Source: Acanthochromis polyacanthus (lineage: Eukaryota > Chordata > Actinopteri > Pomacentridae). From it: a stretch of 64,000 nucleotides of DNA. Within the stretch, counting starts at the first letter, position 1, and every line of letters starts with the position of its first letter. Positions 12,700 to 39,100 of the stretch are shown in pieces. Below the pieces are notes generated by a model. The model was not told the origin of the DNA. It saw only the letters and a list, made by a program, of their open reading frames with translations, and ran no database searches. Position numbers and translations under genes: made by a program. The stretch is from positions 32,928,067 to 32,992,066 of the forward strand of contig NC_067117.1 of NCBI RefSeq assembly GCF_021347895.1. The letters are read 5' to 3'.

Positions 12700-13041
12700 T
12701 CAGACTTGGTTGTCCAGCACATCCCACAGATGCTGGACTGGTTTGAGATTTGGGAAACTTGGAGGCCAAGTGAACACCTCAGACTGGTTGTTGTGCTCCT
12801 CAAACCATTCCTGAACCATTTTTGCTTTGTGGCACAGTGCATTATGCTGCTGAAAGATATCACAGCCATCAGGGAATACCGTTTCCATGCTTAAGTGGGT
12901 GGTTCGCGTCAAAGCAGCATCCACATGAATGGCAGGGCCTAAGGTTTCCCAGCAGAGCATTGTCCAAAGCATCACACTGCCTCCTCCGGCTGGCCTTCTT
13001 CCCATACTGCATCCTGGTGCCATGTGCACTCGGCCATCCAT
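12700..13041 (-). pseudogene. dead Tc1-like transposase, C-terminal part
   Basis: The 113-codon open frame aligns with the end of the DDE catalytic domain of Tc1-like transposases: GGGSVMLW, then IFQQHNALCHKAKMVQEW, then PNLKPVQHLWDVLDNQV. In active family members the second catalytic residue is Asp in QQDN and the third is Glu in PIEHLWD. Here they read His (QQHN) and Gln (PVQH), so the fragment cannot be catalytic even apart from lacking its N-terminus. Confidence 0.75.
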
Positions 13042-13054
13042 GTGAATTGGATGG

Positions 13055-13430
13055 CGAAGTGCACAGTAATTTTGGACAAGTTTAAGTCATCTTGGACAGA
13101 TTTCACTTAATTTTTGACACCTTTTGGGAGTTTTGGTTAAGTTTGAGTCATTTTGAACATTTGAAAAATATTTTAGACCAGATTTATGTCAATTTAGACT
13201 CATTTTGAGTCATTTTGAGAACATTCTCGTCATTAAGAACACAATTTGACTTTATTTGGGACACGTTTGACTCATTTTAGACTTTCGGTCATTTTTGATC
13301 AATTTTGGATAAACTTAAGTCATTTTGGATGGATTTCATCTCATTTCGGACACAACTTAAACAAATTTTATGAATTTTACATCAGCTCTAGTCATTTTGT
13401 ACTATTTTTATCTTCATTGTGGGCACATTT
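13055..13430. repeat. degenerate TCATTTTGGAC-type repeat
   Basis: The words GTCATTTTGGA, GACTCATTTT and GGACAAGTTT recur every 20-45 bp with heavy variation. The same words form part of the 355 bp repeat family at 15.1-16.1, 34.6-35.1 and 37.7-38.3 kb. Confidence 0.6.
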
Positions 13431-14400
13431 GTTTTTGTAATGATATGTGCAGCTAGAAGCAGAGCAGTGCACACAAGGTGATGTTATTTTGCACCTTCTT
13501 TCTTGTATTTGCACATTTTGGACTAATTGTAACTCATGCTGAATACCTGACCTGCTCCAGTGTTGGTTTTATTCCAGATGTGTGTTAAATCGGTTCTCTG
13601 CAAAAATGGTGCCTTTATTCCTAGTAGATTTTGTGGCGTTTATAAGTTTTAGAGCAGCATGGAATTTCCAAAACATTTCATTGTTCTACAGGCTTTTGTT
13701 TAGTGATGTAATCCTCATACATAGACTGACTGGAGTCTTCTACTGATCTTAGAAGATCTGTGTGTAAGTTGACTTCCTACTCTGAATTATGTTTCAATAT
13801 TTATTCTTGTTCAGTTCATTTGCAGCTACAAGAATAAGGCTTGTGTTGTATTACACACCAGAAGAAAACATCTATGCAACACATTTGTAATTATGAAATA
13901 ACACAATGGTAATTGTAATCAGATCTACTTGTGATAAGACTAGTACCTTACACGTTAACACAGTCTTTTAACCTGTTTGAAACTTCTAAACTGGTGTAGG
14001 ATTTTAGTTCTTGTGATGAATATCTGGTGCCAACACTGTCTCCTTAAAAAAACAATAAAAAAGCTCAGCTTAGAAATCCTGATTGACTTCCTGAGTTGAT
14101 AACCATTTTCATGTGACTGCTTAGCAGGAATGTGGTTGTTCTTGTTAGAGGAACCAGATAATGAACAGATATCCTGGGTATGTTGGACTTGTTTAAGTTA
14201 ATAAGCTATGCTAACGAGCTGCTGGCTGTAGCTTAATAGTGAATGCACTGTTTTAAGTGTAGCTGCATTGATCAGCCACAACTTTTTGTCACAGAAACCA
14301 GAGCTCTCAAGGTGTCGATGTGGTGCTTGGTACTGGGATGTTGGCAGCAGATTCTTTGTGGATCTAAATTGGAACTTAGAGAAAACTAACCCAAAGATAC
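13431..14400. other. intergenic, no gene seen
   Basis: No exon, RNA gene or clear repeat recognised in this AT-rich stretch. Confidence 0.5.
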
Positions 14401-14409
14401 AAAAAATAG

Positions 14410-14635
14410 CCACAAAGATTCCAAGTCAACCTCAAAGAGATACGAAGCAACCTCAAAGAGACAGAAAAAACCTCAGAGAGACACAACAACTTCAAGGACA
14501 CTCAAAACAACTTTAATGAGACTTAAAACAAACTCAAAGAGACACAAAAAACCTCAAAAAGACACAAAAACCCTCAAAGAGACACAACAACTTTAATGAG
14601 ACTCAAAACAACCTCTAAGAAACTCAAAACAATTG

Positions 14636-14669
<34 letters not shown>

Positions 14670-14675
14670 AGATAG
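14410..14675. repeat. CCTCAAAGAGACACAA minisatellite plus GGAT array
   Basis: About eleven irregular copies of an 18-20 bp unit built on CTCAAAGAGACACAA (about 14,430-14,630) run into GGATGGATGGATGGATAGAT (about 14,637-14,677). Non-coding. Confidence 0.8.
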
Positions 14676-15109
14676 ATGGACAGAATCTCACACACGTTAC
14701 ATACAAGATAGAAGGAAAATGTACAAAAGAGCGTGCATTTGGTTGAAGAAACAGCGTGGTGTGGCATTACCATTAAGGCTTCTCAAAAAGCATGATATCT
14801 TTTTTTATGGCCAAATTAATACCATTTATCAGCCAGAAACCACAGAAACAAAGGGAATCTTTGTATTTTCACGTTTTTGATGACCTAATCATTTGTGCAG
14901 TGCTGTTCCAACTGAAAAAAATAACCAAATATCAGCTTAAAATTGTGACTCAAATATATAATTTACAAATTCACCAAAAAAATAATTGTTTGCACAAACC
15001 AGATTAAGAATAATTCTGAGCTCCTCGTCACAACCGCTTAGTCATTAGTGGCTCAACTGCTGCAATCACATGACAGAAAGAAATTGTGGTACTTTTTGGA
15101 GATGATTAA

Positions 15110-16150
15110 ATGCAGCATGGCTCTAAAAGTGTCTACAGAGGAGCAATTTGTTGGAAGAAACATTCAGCATGGTGAAACATGAAAAAGTTTGTAGAGGCTG
15201 GAAACACGTAAACAGTCAAATATCTAATGTGTGGAACCTCCATTGTTTCCAGTGTTGATAACATCTGTGGGCCTCAAAATTGAACTCAAAAATGCCCAAA
15301 AATTGTCATTTTGACCAAATTTTGAGCCATTTGGGACGTGTTTCCAAATTATTTTGAGTAATTTTTGATATATTTTGAATATTTCTGGAGACTTTATGTT
15401 ACTTTGGACAAATCATCTTGGTTAATTTCAGACTGAAAGGAAAATAAAACAAACTGGATCAATAAAATAAATGCAGCATGGCTCAGAAACAGTGAACAAA
15501 GGAGGAAGTTGTTGGAAGATGCAATGAGCATGGTGAAACGTGAAAACAAATGTAGAGGCTAGAAAGTTGTAAACAGTTAAATATCCATAATGTATGGAGC
15601 CTCCATTGTTTACAGTGCTGGTAACATCTGTGGGCCTCAAAATTGAACTCATAAATGTCCAAAAAATATCACTTTGACCAAATTTGGAGTTATTTTGGAT
15701 GTTTTTCCAAATTGTTTTGGACAGATCTTTAGTCATTTTAGATATATTTTGAGTAAGTCTAGAAATGTTATGTTACTTTGGACAAATCCTTTTGGTAAAT
15801 TTTAGAAAATAAAACAAACTGGATGACTCAAAAATAGTGAACAGAGGAGCAAGTTGTTGGACGATACATTCAGCATGGTGAAACATCTTTCTACAGATAA
15901 TGAGCAGAGTAGAGAGGAAAAGTCTGTAGAGGCTGTAAACATGGAAACAATTGAATATCTATAGTATGTGAAGTCTGTAATCAAAAAGGTACTTTAGTTC
16001 GAAGGTACTTTCAGCATGGGGAAATACCGTTCTACAACTAATGTGCAGAGCTGTGAAAAAGTTTCTTGAGGCTTTTAAGAAAGTAAAACATCTACAAATG
16101 TGCAGCCTCCTTTTCACCAGTGTTGGTAACATTTGTGGATGCTTGGTTTA
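15110..16150 (+). repeat. 355 bp repeat family, 3+ tandem units
   Basis: Units begin near 15114, 15473 and 15826, with a partial fourth near 15,985. Each has GAGGAGCAAGTTGTTGGAAG, CATTCAGCATGGTGAAAC, GTAGAGGCT, then a CATTTTGGAC-rich part and GGAAAATAAAACAAACTGGA. The unit recurs inverted at 34.6-35.1 kb and direct at 37.7-38.3 kb, so it is dispersed as well as tandem. No coding potential is seen. Confidence 0.8.
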
Positions 16151-16585
16151 ATGTTGGACCCGCTGATTCCAGGTTTTTTTCAAGTTTTGTAAAATAACTA
16201 ATGAAGGACGTTTAACTTTTTTTCTGATTTCTGTCATTCTAACTGTGTTAATCTGCACAGAAGACCCATCATTCTGCTCTGAAAACAAACATTTCCTGTA
16301 CGTTTGCTCTGTTTCACACTTTTAAATTGTGGTTATAGTGGAAACTTGAGCCTCTGGGGGGCAATAGGAGAGAATGGTAGCAAGTTAAAATGTTAAATGT
16401 GTATTTAAGTATTTTATTTCCCAAGTATTCACGCTTATAATCCACTGTCTGTATAGTGTGACTGTGTGAGAATTTTTAAGGTCACAGCTGAGCATCAGGA
16501 ATTCACACTGAAGTAAAATCATGTTACTGTCAGCGTGATACAAAACCAGGCGCTGATTACACAACCACACGGGAAAAAACTCACA

Positions 16586-16587
16586 CA

Positions 16588-16667
<80 letters not shown>

Positions 16668-16668
16668 T
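16586..16668. repeat. CA microsatellite
   Basis: An almost pure CA array of about 83 bp with one CCCA interruption, about 195 bp upstream of the pnp start codon. Confidence 0.97.
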
Positions 16669-16684
16669 GCTACAACGCTGCGCA

Positions 16685-16862
16685 GTGATTGGCTGCTGCT
16701 GATGAATGGAGGAGTTGTTGACCAATCAGAAGCATGTGACCGGTGAATATGTAGGCCGAGCGGCATCAGCTGGACACACTTTCTCACCAGACACACATAT
16801 TTAGCAACAGAAGCTCCTCATTCAAACACAAACACACCAGTCAGCTCATATTCATCATCGTC
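16685..16862 (+). promoter_or_regulatory. probable pnp promoter / 5' UTR
   Basis: Two CCAAT-type motifs face each other: GATTGGCT at about 16,687 and ACCAATCAG at about 16,721. CATGTGA at 16,733-16,739 (TCACATG on the other strand) is the extended E-box bound by MITF/TFE-type bHLH-zip factors. No clear TATA box is visible. Placement just upstream of the first coding exon supports a promoter, but the transcription start is not determined here. Confidence 0.45.
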
Positions 16863-32464
<15,602 letters not shown>

Positions 32465-33004
32465 ACACACACACACATTGTGTACATATTGATCGTTGTA
32501 TTCACAACATTTTCCCTCCAGTTTCATGTTATTTTATATCTTTGCTGTAATGAGAAGTTTATTTATGTCTCCGTGGTGCCTATTAACTATCAGGGTAAAT
32601 CAGACTGTAATTATTCATTTATTATGATATTTATGCCAAATCTAATAATTAATATAACGACGACTGTTTGTCTCAAATGGTGCTTTAAGAAAACAAAGAT
32701 TCATTTTTTAAACAGTATGATTGTATATCGTTGCTGTTGAATTATTGAGTTGTGTTTTGTAAAGGATTTTACTGACTCTCTGTTCCATGATAATCTGATT
32801 TAAAGATGCTGAAAAAACCCTGCTGCTTCCTGTTTTCTGTTCGGCTGCAGATCCTCTGCTAGATGATGCTGTGATTTAACTGAAGTTAGAGTGCCTGTAT
32901 ACCAGAGTGGCAACATGAGGGGTCCAAAAAATTTTGGTCACGTGATCTATGGGTGCCATTTTGTTTCACTGTTCAGTGTTCTCTTGACACTGAACAGTTC
33001 CTAG

Positions 33005-33595
33005 GTCATTTTTATTCACTGTGTGCTCATGTTTACTCACTTTGGTTAATTTTCACTCACTGTGGGCTAATTTTTACTCACTTTGGTTCATTTTTATTCA
33101 CTGTGGGCTCATTTTTACTCACTTTGGTTCATTTTTATTCACTGTGGGCTCATTTTTATTCACTGTGGGGTATTTTTATTCACTGTGGGCTATTTGTATT
33201 CACTGTGGGCTCATTTTTATTCACTGTGGGCTATTTGTATTCACTGTGGGCTCATTTTTATTCACTGTGGGCTATTTGTATTCACTGTGGGCTCATTTTT
33301 ATTCACTGTGGGCTATTTGTATTCACTGTGGGCTCATTTTTATTCACTGTGGGTTATTTGTATTCACTGTGGGCTCATTTTTATTCACTGTGGGCTATTT
33401 GTATTCACTGTGGGCTCATTTTTATTCACTGTGGGCTATTTGTATTCACTGTGGGCTCATTTTTATTCACTGTGGGCTATTTGTATTCACTGTGGGCTCA
33501 TTTTTATTCACTGTGGGCTATTTGTATTCACTGTGGGCTCATTTTTATTCACTGTGGGCTATTTGTATTCACTGTGGGCTCATTTTTCACTGCAA
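33005..33595. repeat. 20/21 bp alternating minisatellite
   Basis: Roughly 28 short units alternate between TTCACTGTGGGCTCATTTTTA (21 bp, one base over the core) and TTCACTGTGGGCTATTTGTA (20 bp), forming a 41 bp higher-order unit repeated about ten times at near identity. The leftmost units are older variants (CTCACTTTGGTTCATTTTTA). As 41 is not a multiple of 3 and no stop occurs, all three + frames stay open for about 200 codons; this is not a gene. It begins about 540 bp after the pnp stop codon. Confidence 0.96.
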
Positions 33596-35060
33596 TCTAA
33601 AGTCCTGCACCCCTATGGAAACAGAACAACTGTGAAAAGAAGAGAATTCAGAAATATTTTCTGTGCAGCAGTTAGAATGACAGAAATCAGAGAAAAGTGA
33701 GCAAATAGAAGTTGAATTTGTTTGGTTTTTTTGGACTAAGATGCTCTACAAGTCTATAGTAAGTGTTTTAACTTGAACATGGTATCAATAACTGCAAAAG
33801 AAATACAAAAACCCACAAACTAATTGCATGAAACAAAATCCCAATAGCTTCACTCATCACAGATAATGCAGGCATAACTAAGTGTCGTTACATTTAATAA
33901 TATCATATTCATGGTTTTCTCACACATTTTTGCATTTTTGCAGCCATATCATGTATAAAAACGCTTAAAGTCGAAGCACTGATCAGTCCTCTGCAGATTC
34001 TTCTTTAGTTGAGATTTACACAGAATGTTTTCCTTGATTTTCTTAGGATGTTAGAAGTTTTAAAGCTGCTCATCGTCTCCTAGCAACAGCCAAACTGTCT
34101 TTAGATACAGAGTCCCAGAAACACGTACAGGTGAGTCACATATACATATTAATGCTGATTTATGTTAAACCAGACTGCGTGTATATTTTATCTGTAATGT
34201 TTTTAAAGCATAACAGGCATTCCTGTTGACTTAATGTGTAAGGTTTGTCCAACAGGTGGCACTAGAGGAGAATCTAAGAGAAGAAATCTGTCCAGTAGTT
34301 GGACTGTTGGACTTTAACTTCCTGACAAATGTATTTTTTAAAAGATTTCTTCACACATGTTCAGTATTAAGGGGGGAAAGTCATAGTTATTTACTTAAAT
34401 TGCTTTAAGATGTACAAATAAGCTGCCTATTCTCAGTTTCTGAGCGCTTTTCCTCACTGTGGTTCATTTTTCACTGCAGTATAAAATCCTGTGTCTCTAT
34501 AGAAACAGAAAAAACGTGAAAAAGAAGGGAGAAGTTAGTAATGCCTGATGTGCAGCAGTTAGAATGAGAAAAGAGACAAGTTGAATTTCTGGAATCAGCA
34601 TGTTCAACATTTCTCAAAGTGTCCACCATGCTGACTGTATCTTCCAACAACTTGCTCCTCTCTTCACTGTTTTAGAGCCGTGATGCATCTATTTAATTGA
34701 TCCAGTGGGTTTTATTTTACTGTCACGATCAGTTCATGTAATTTTGAACATGTTTTGAATAATTTTGGACTTTTTTTTTCTCATTGTTTGGAGCAAATTT
34801 TGAGTGATTTTATAAAAATCGCCAGTCATTTTGAAAAAGAAATTGACAAATAAAGTAATTTCAGATATTTTTTATACATTTTAAACACATTTTTTTCCCA
34901 TTGTGGACAAAATTTGAGTCACTTTAAACACAAATACTATAATTTTTAGAATCTTTTTAACTCTTTCCTCTCTACTCTGCTCATCAGCTGTAGAAAGATG
35001 TTTCACCATGCTGAATGTGTCTCCCAACAACCTGCTCCTCTGTTCATTGTTTATTTTATT
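33580..35060. repeat. dispersed repeats between pnp and the next gene
   Basis: Sequence at 33,580-33,700 (TTTTTCACTGCA, CCTATGGAAACAGAA, GTGCAGCAGTTAGAATGA) recurs at about 34,450-34,580. Inverted copies of the 355 bp family lie at about 34,610-34,760 and 34,970-35,080 (CCAACAACTTGCTCCTCT). No gene is seen from here to 36,160. Confidence 0.7.
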
Positions 35061-36161
35061 GATTCAGTAGGTTTGATTTTCCTCGCTGCTCTGTGTTAGC
35101 ACTGCCTGCAGTTCAACTTGAAAATTCTCTAAATTTTTTTCCATGTGACTGTTGGTCGCAGCTGAGTCACTGATAACTTCCTGGTTGTGCTAAGGAAAGA
35201 ATAATTTTTAGTTTTTTACAGAATCTTTAATTTTTTAAATGAGACATTGTGATTTTGATGAAATATCGTGATTTTTTTCACTTTGATTTTGGTTAATTTT
35301 CTTAAAGGAGCAATACAACACAGAGGAGTACTTCAAATGCTGTCAGAAAGTGGAAAATTGGATGATTTTTTACTTGTTTTTACCTTTGCTCACTGATGGA
35401 TGGTGTAATTTTGGCAATTTCTAAAAGATAAAATGACTTTCAAATTTAGTTTTGGGTTTAAATGCTTAAATAAGACTAATCTCAGTTACCATGGAAACAA
35501 GTCCTGTCAAATTTAGTGAGATGAGCAAAAGAGAATAACAAAGCTGAGCGATTCGCTGCTTTATGGTTACTGAATTTTAGTTTATTGCAGAATCTGGTTA
35601 ATTTGGGGGAATTTTCAAATGAGAAATGTAGAAAAATGGGATTTTGTTTTTTAAAAATGGAGCATTTTAAGCTTAGATTTTGATGATTTCAGTTCTCTCA
35701 CTCATGAATAGTGTAGCCCTTTAAAAAGCATAAGAAAATTGAAAATCTGATGACTTTCTTTAACTTTCTGTCTGATAAATGGTGTCATTTTGGTGTTTTG
35801 TTTTTTTTTCCTAAATACAACATGCCTTTCAAAGCAGGCTTTGGGTTTCAGAAGTTTTGGTTGTAAATCTCATTGTGTTTCTGTGTATTTTTCAGTGAAA
35901 ACAAATCATATTTTCGCTTCAATCCTCCAAGATGATTCTTTGAATCAAGTCTCATGATCTTCATCAGCAGACATCCTTTAGAAGTTGACATTTAACCTCC
36001 ATCTGCTGATAAAGATGGTGTGATGTGACTGAAAGCAGAGACTAAACAGACCTTTATGTTGTTTCAAGTTCAAGAATGAACTGTAATCTTCAATGTTCTT
36101 CTGGTTTTTCCTCCTAAAACAGCTGCAGCAGAATGTTTCTGATCTTCATCTAACTGAGACG

Positions 36162-39100
36162 ATGGCTGAGCTGACCTTTGACGTCTTCATCGTGTCTCTG
36201 CTGGTTCTGCTGCTGGTTCTGATGGTTCTGCTGCTTGTCTGCTGCTTCTTCAAGCAAAGGACAAACAGGTAAAACCCCACAGCGGCCTCAAAGAACCAGA
36301 CAGTCAAATCTGCTTTAGCCACAAAACCCAACAGCAAAAGGCACAAAAATCACCTCAATTCCACCATTTATCCTGATAAAAAACAATAAAAACAGAAAGA
36401 AGTGTCAGATTTTCAACTGTCATTTTAAACATGTTTTTATGTTGTTTAGTAGATTGACAGAAACAGTACAAATATACCAACACGGTCTCACGGGGATTCG
36501 TGAAACTGTCACGTCAGTTTTTGTTTCGGTTTCGTGCGCACCAACACGATGTCGTCATGTTTTTCGTGCCGCTCACCACGAGCGAAACCCGCTGTGGTAA
36601 TCACATCTGAAAGTGGTTTATACCGGCGGATTCATGACGATCTAAGCTGTCCATCGGCGTTTGCGGCCGCCACTGCGGCCGCCGCTTCGGCCGCCAGACA
36701 TTCTTTAAATTCCTATGCAAATTAGGCGGATTCATGATGATCTAAGCTGTCCATCGCCATTGCGGCCGCTGGACATCCGGCCGTTATTGCGGCCGGTTCA
36801 CATCTGAAAGTGGTTTATACCGGCGGATTCATGACGATTTAAGCTGTCCATCGGCGTCTGCTGCAGCCGGATGTCTGGCGGCTGCAATGGCGGCCGCGGC
36901 GGTGGCCGCGGCGGCGGCCGCAAACGCCGATGAACAGCTTAAATCGTCATGAATCCGCCGAATTTGCATAGGAATTTAAAGAATGTCCGGCGGCCGAAGC
37001 GGCGGCCGCAGCGGCGGCCGCAAACGCCAATGGACAGCTTAGATCGTCATGAATCCGCCGGTATAAACCACTTTCAGATGTGATTACCACAGCGGGTTTC
37101 GCTCATGGTGAGCGGCACGAAAAACATGACGACATCGTGTTGGTGCGCACGAAACCGAAACAAAAACTGACGTGACAGTTTCACGAATCCCCGTGAGACC
37201 GGGCTGAATATACACCTGGACTGTAAAAAAACGTAAAAAAAATTATAAATATAATGAAATTTTTTTACAACATTTCAGTCAGTTAAAAATAACATAATTT
37301 TTCAGACATTTACTGTAAATTGAAAGAAAAAATATGCATATGAAGGTTTGAAAAATAAACGTTTGAAACGTCAGGTTAAATTACAAACATGCTTTAATTT
37401 ACATGTTAACTGTATTAAAAATGTAAAAAATATATCTGCATCAAAAATCTGTTTATTTGCAAATAGTAATTTTTTTTCGTGGTGCGTGACCTTAGTAATA
37501 CACAGTTTTTCAGGATTTGAATTAGCAAAAGATATTATTATTTATAGATATTTGTCGTTATATTCACAGCTTTTAACATTTTTTTGATCAATTCAGTATT
37601 CCACCATATTTTAAAATACTTTTTCTGGCACCATTGTGAACTGTTTGTGCATAGAGGTTTCTATTTCCTGTGTACTGGATGAATAAAATAAATGTGTCAT
37701 GACTCAGAAACACTGAACAGAGGAGCAAGTTGTTGGAAGATACATTCAGCATGGTGAAACATCTTTACAGCTGATGAGCAGAGACTCAAAAATGGACAAA
37801 ATATTCTCCAAATTGTTCAAAATTGACATTTTGAGCAATTTTAAGACATTTTAATCTAGTTTAAAGTAATTTTGAAGAGTTTTCAAGTTATTTCAGACAC
37901 GTTTTGAGTCATTTGGACTATTTTTCATTGCTATATTTGACAATTTAATGTTACTTAATTTTGGACAACTTCAGACTGAGAGGAAAATAAAACCTCCTGG
38001 ATCAATAAAATGAAAGCATCATGACCCTAAAACAGTTGGACGATACATTCAGCATGGTGAAACATCTTTTGAATAAATTTTGTGCCATTTTGGATCTGTT
38101 TCAAGTAACTTTGGACATTTTTTTTGTCATTTTGTACATGTTTTCAGTAGTTTTGGTCATTTTATGTTACTTTGGTCAAATTATGTTGGCAAATTTTTAG
38201 ATTGAGAGAAAAAATTAAATCTACTGGATGAACATGACTCAGAAACAGTGAACAGAGGAGCAGGTTGTTGTAGATACATTCAGCGTGGTGAAACATCTTC
38301 CTACAGCTGATAAGCAGAGCAGAGAGGAGTTTATGGAGGTTAAAAAACTCTAAATCATTAAATTTTTTTTGTTGGACTTGTTTATTCCAGGTTTTTCAGT
38401 TGATGTAGACTCTGTTGGTTCTGGTTCCTCAGAGACATCGCTGAGCTAAAGATCTCAACAGGACAGCCCTATCGCTCACTGACCATCAGAACCAAACCGG
38501 ACCATGCCAACCAGCTGCTGGACCAACTGCTGGACCGAGTCTTCCTCCAGGTGGAGGTCAGACCAAAACCAAGAGGAGAACCTCTAAGGACTGAACAAGA
38601 ACATAGAAGAGAGTCTCTAGAAGCTGAACTAGAATCTGGTGGATCTCCAGCGGAAGAATTTCTAGAAACTCTACAAATGCCTGGGGGAGAATATCCAGAT
38701 GTTCAACTACAACCTGGAGGAGAATCTCTACAGGAAGCTGAACCAGAACCTGGAGGAGTCTCTTCAGAGGAAGGTGGATCTGAACCTGAAACAGTTTCAA
38801 CAGTTGCTTCTCTCAAACGCAGAAGTGAGTTTAATCAAACCAGATGTTTGCAGTTCTGATTACTGATATAGACATTATGATTTTGATCTGTTGTTTTTTT
38901 CTGTGATTTTACTAAATATTATCTCTAGATAACTGCAGATTATATTGAGACTTTGCTTTTTCTATTTGGAGCTAAACTGTGGAATTATACATGCATGAGA
39001 TTTAAAGTAACTTTAACTGACGGTCGACTAGTTTTTCACCTGCAGCTCTGAACATTATTCATGACAAACTGCCGCATTGGATCACTGCTTCTCAAAATAA

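Larger units (their letters stand above)
12095..13050 (-). mobile_element. Tc1-like DNA transposon fragment
   Basis: The left end (ACACCAATCAGGCAGAACAT, then ATGACCACCTG) resembles a terminal sequence common in fish Tc1-like elements, and the body encodes a transposase C-terminus on the minus strand. The other end is missing: homology stops near CATCCATGTGAATTGG at about 13,050. The element is truncated and carries a minisatellite in its non-coding part. Confidence 0.7.

Noticed and set aside
12024..12769. Long repetitive frames on both strands that could pass for a repeat protein
   Set aside because: They come from a stop-free 38 bp minisatellite inside a dead transposon.
33005..33595. Three overlapping 200-codon frames rich in Phe, Ser and Leu
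   Set aside because: All three are generated by a 41 bp repeat with no stop codon.
38558..38800. Minus-strand leucine/valine-rich frame
   Set aside because: Antisense of the acidic exon of the unrecognised membrane gene; no signals of its own.
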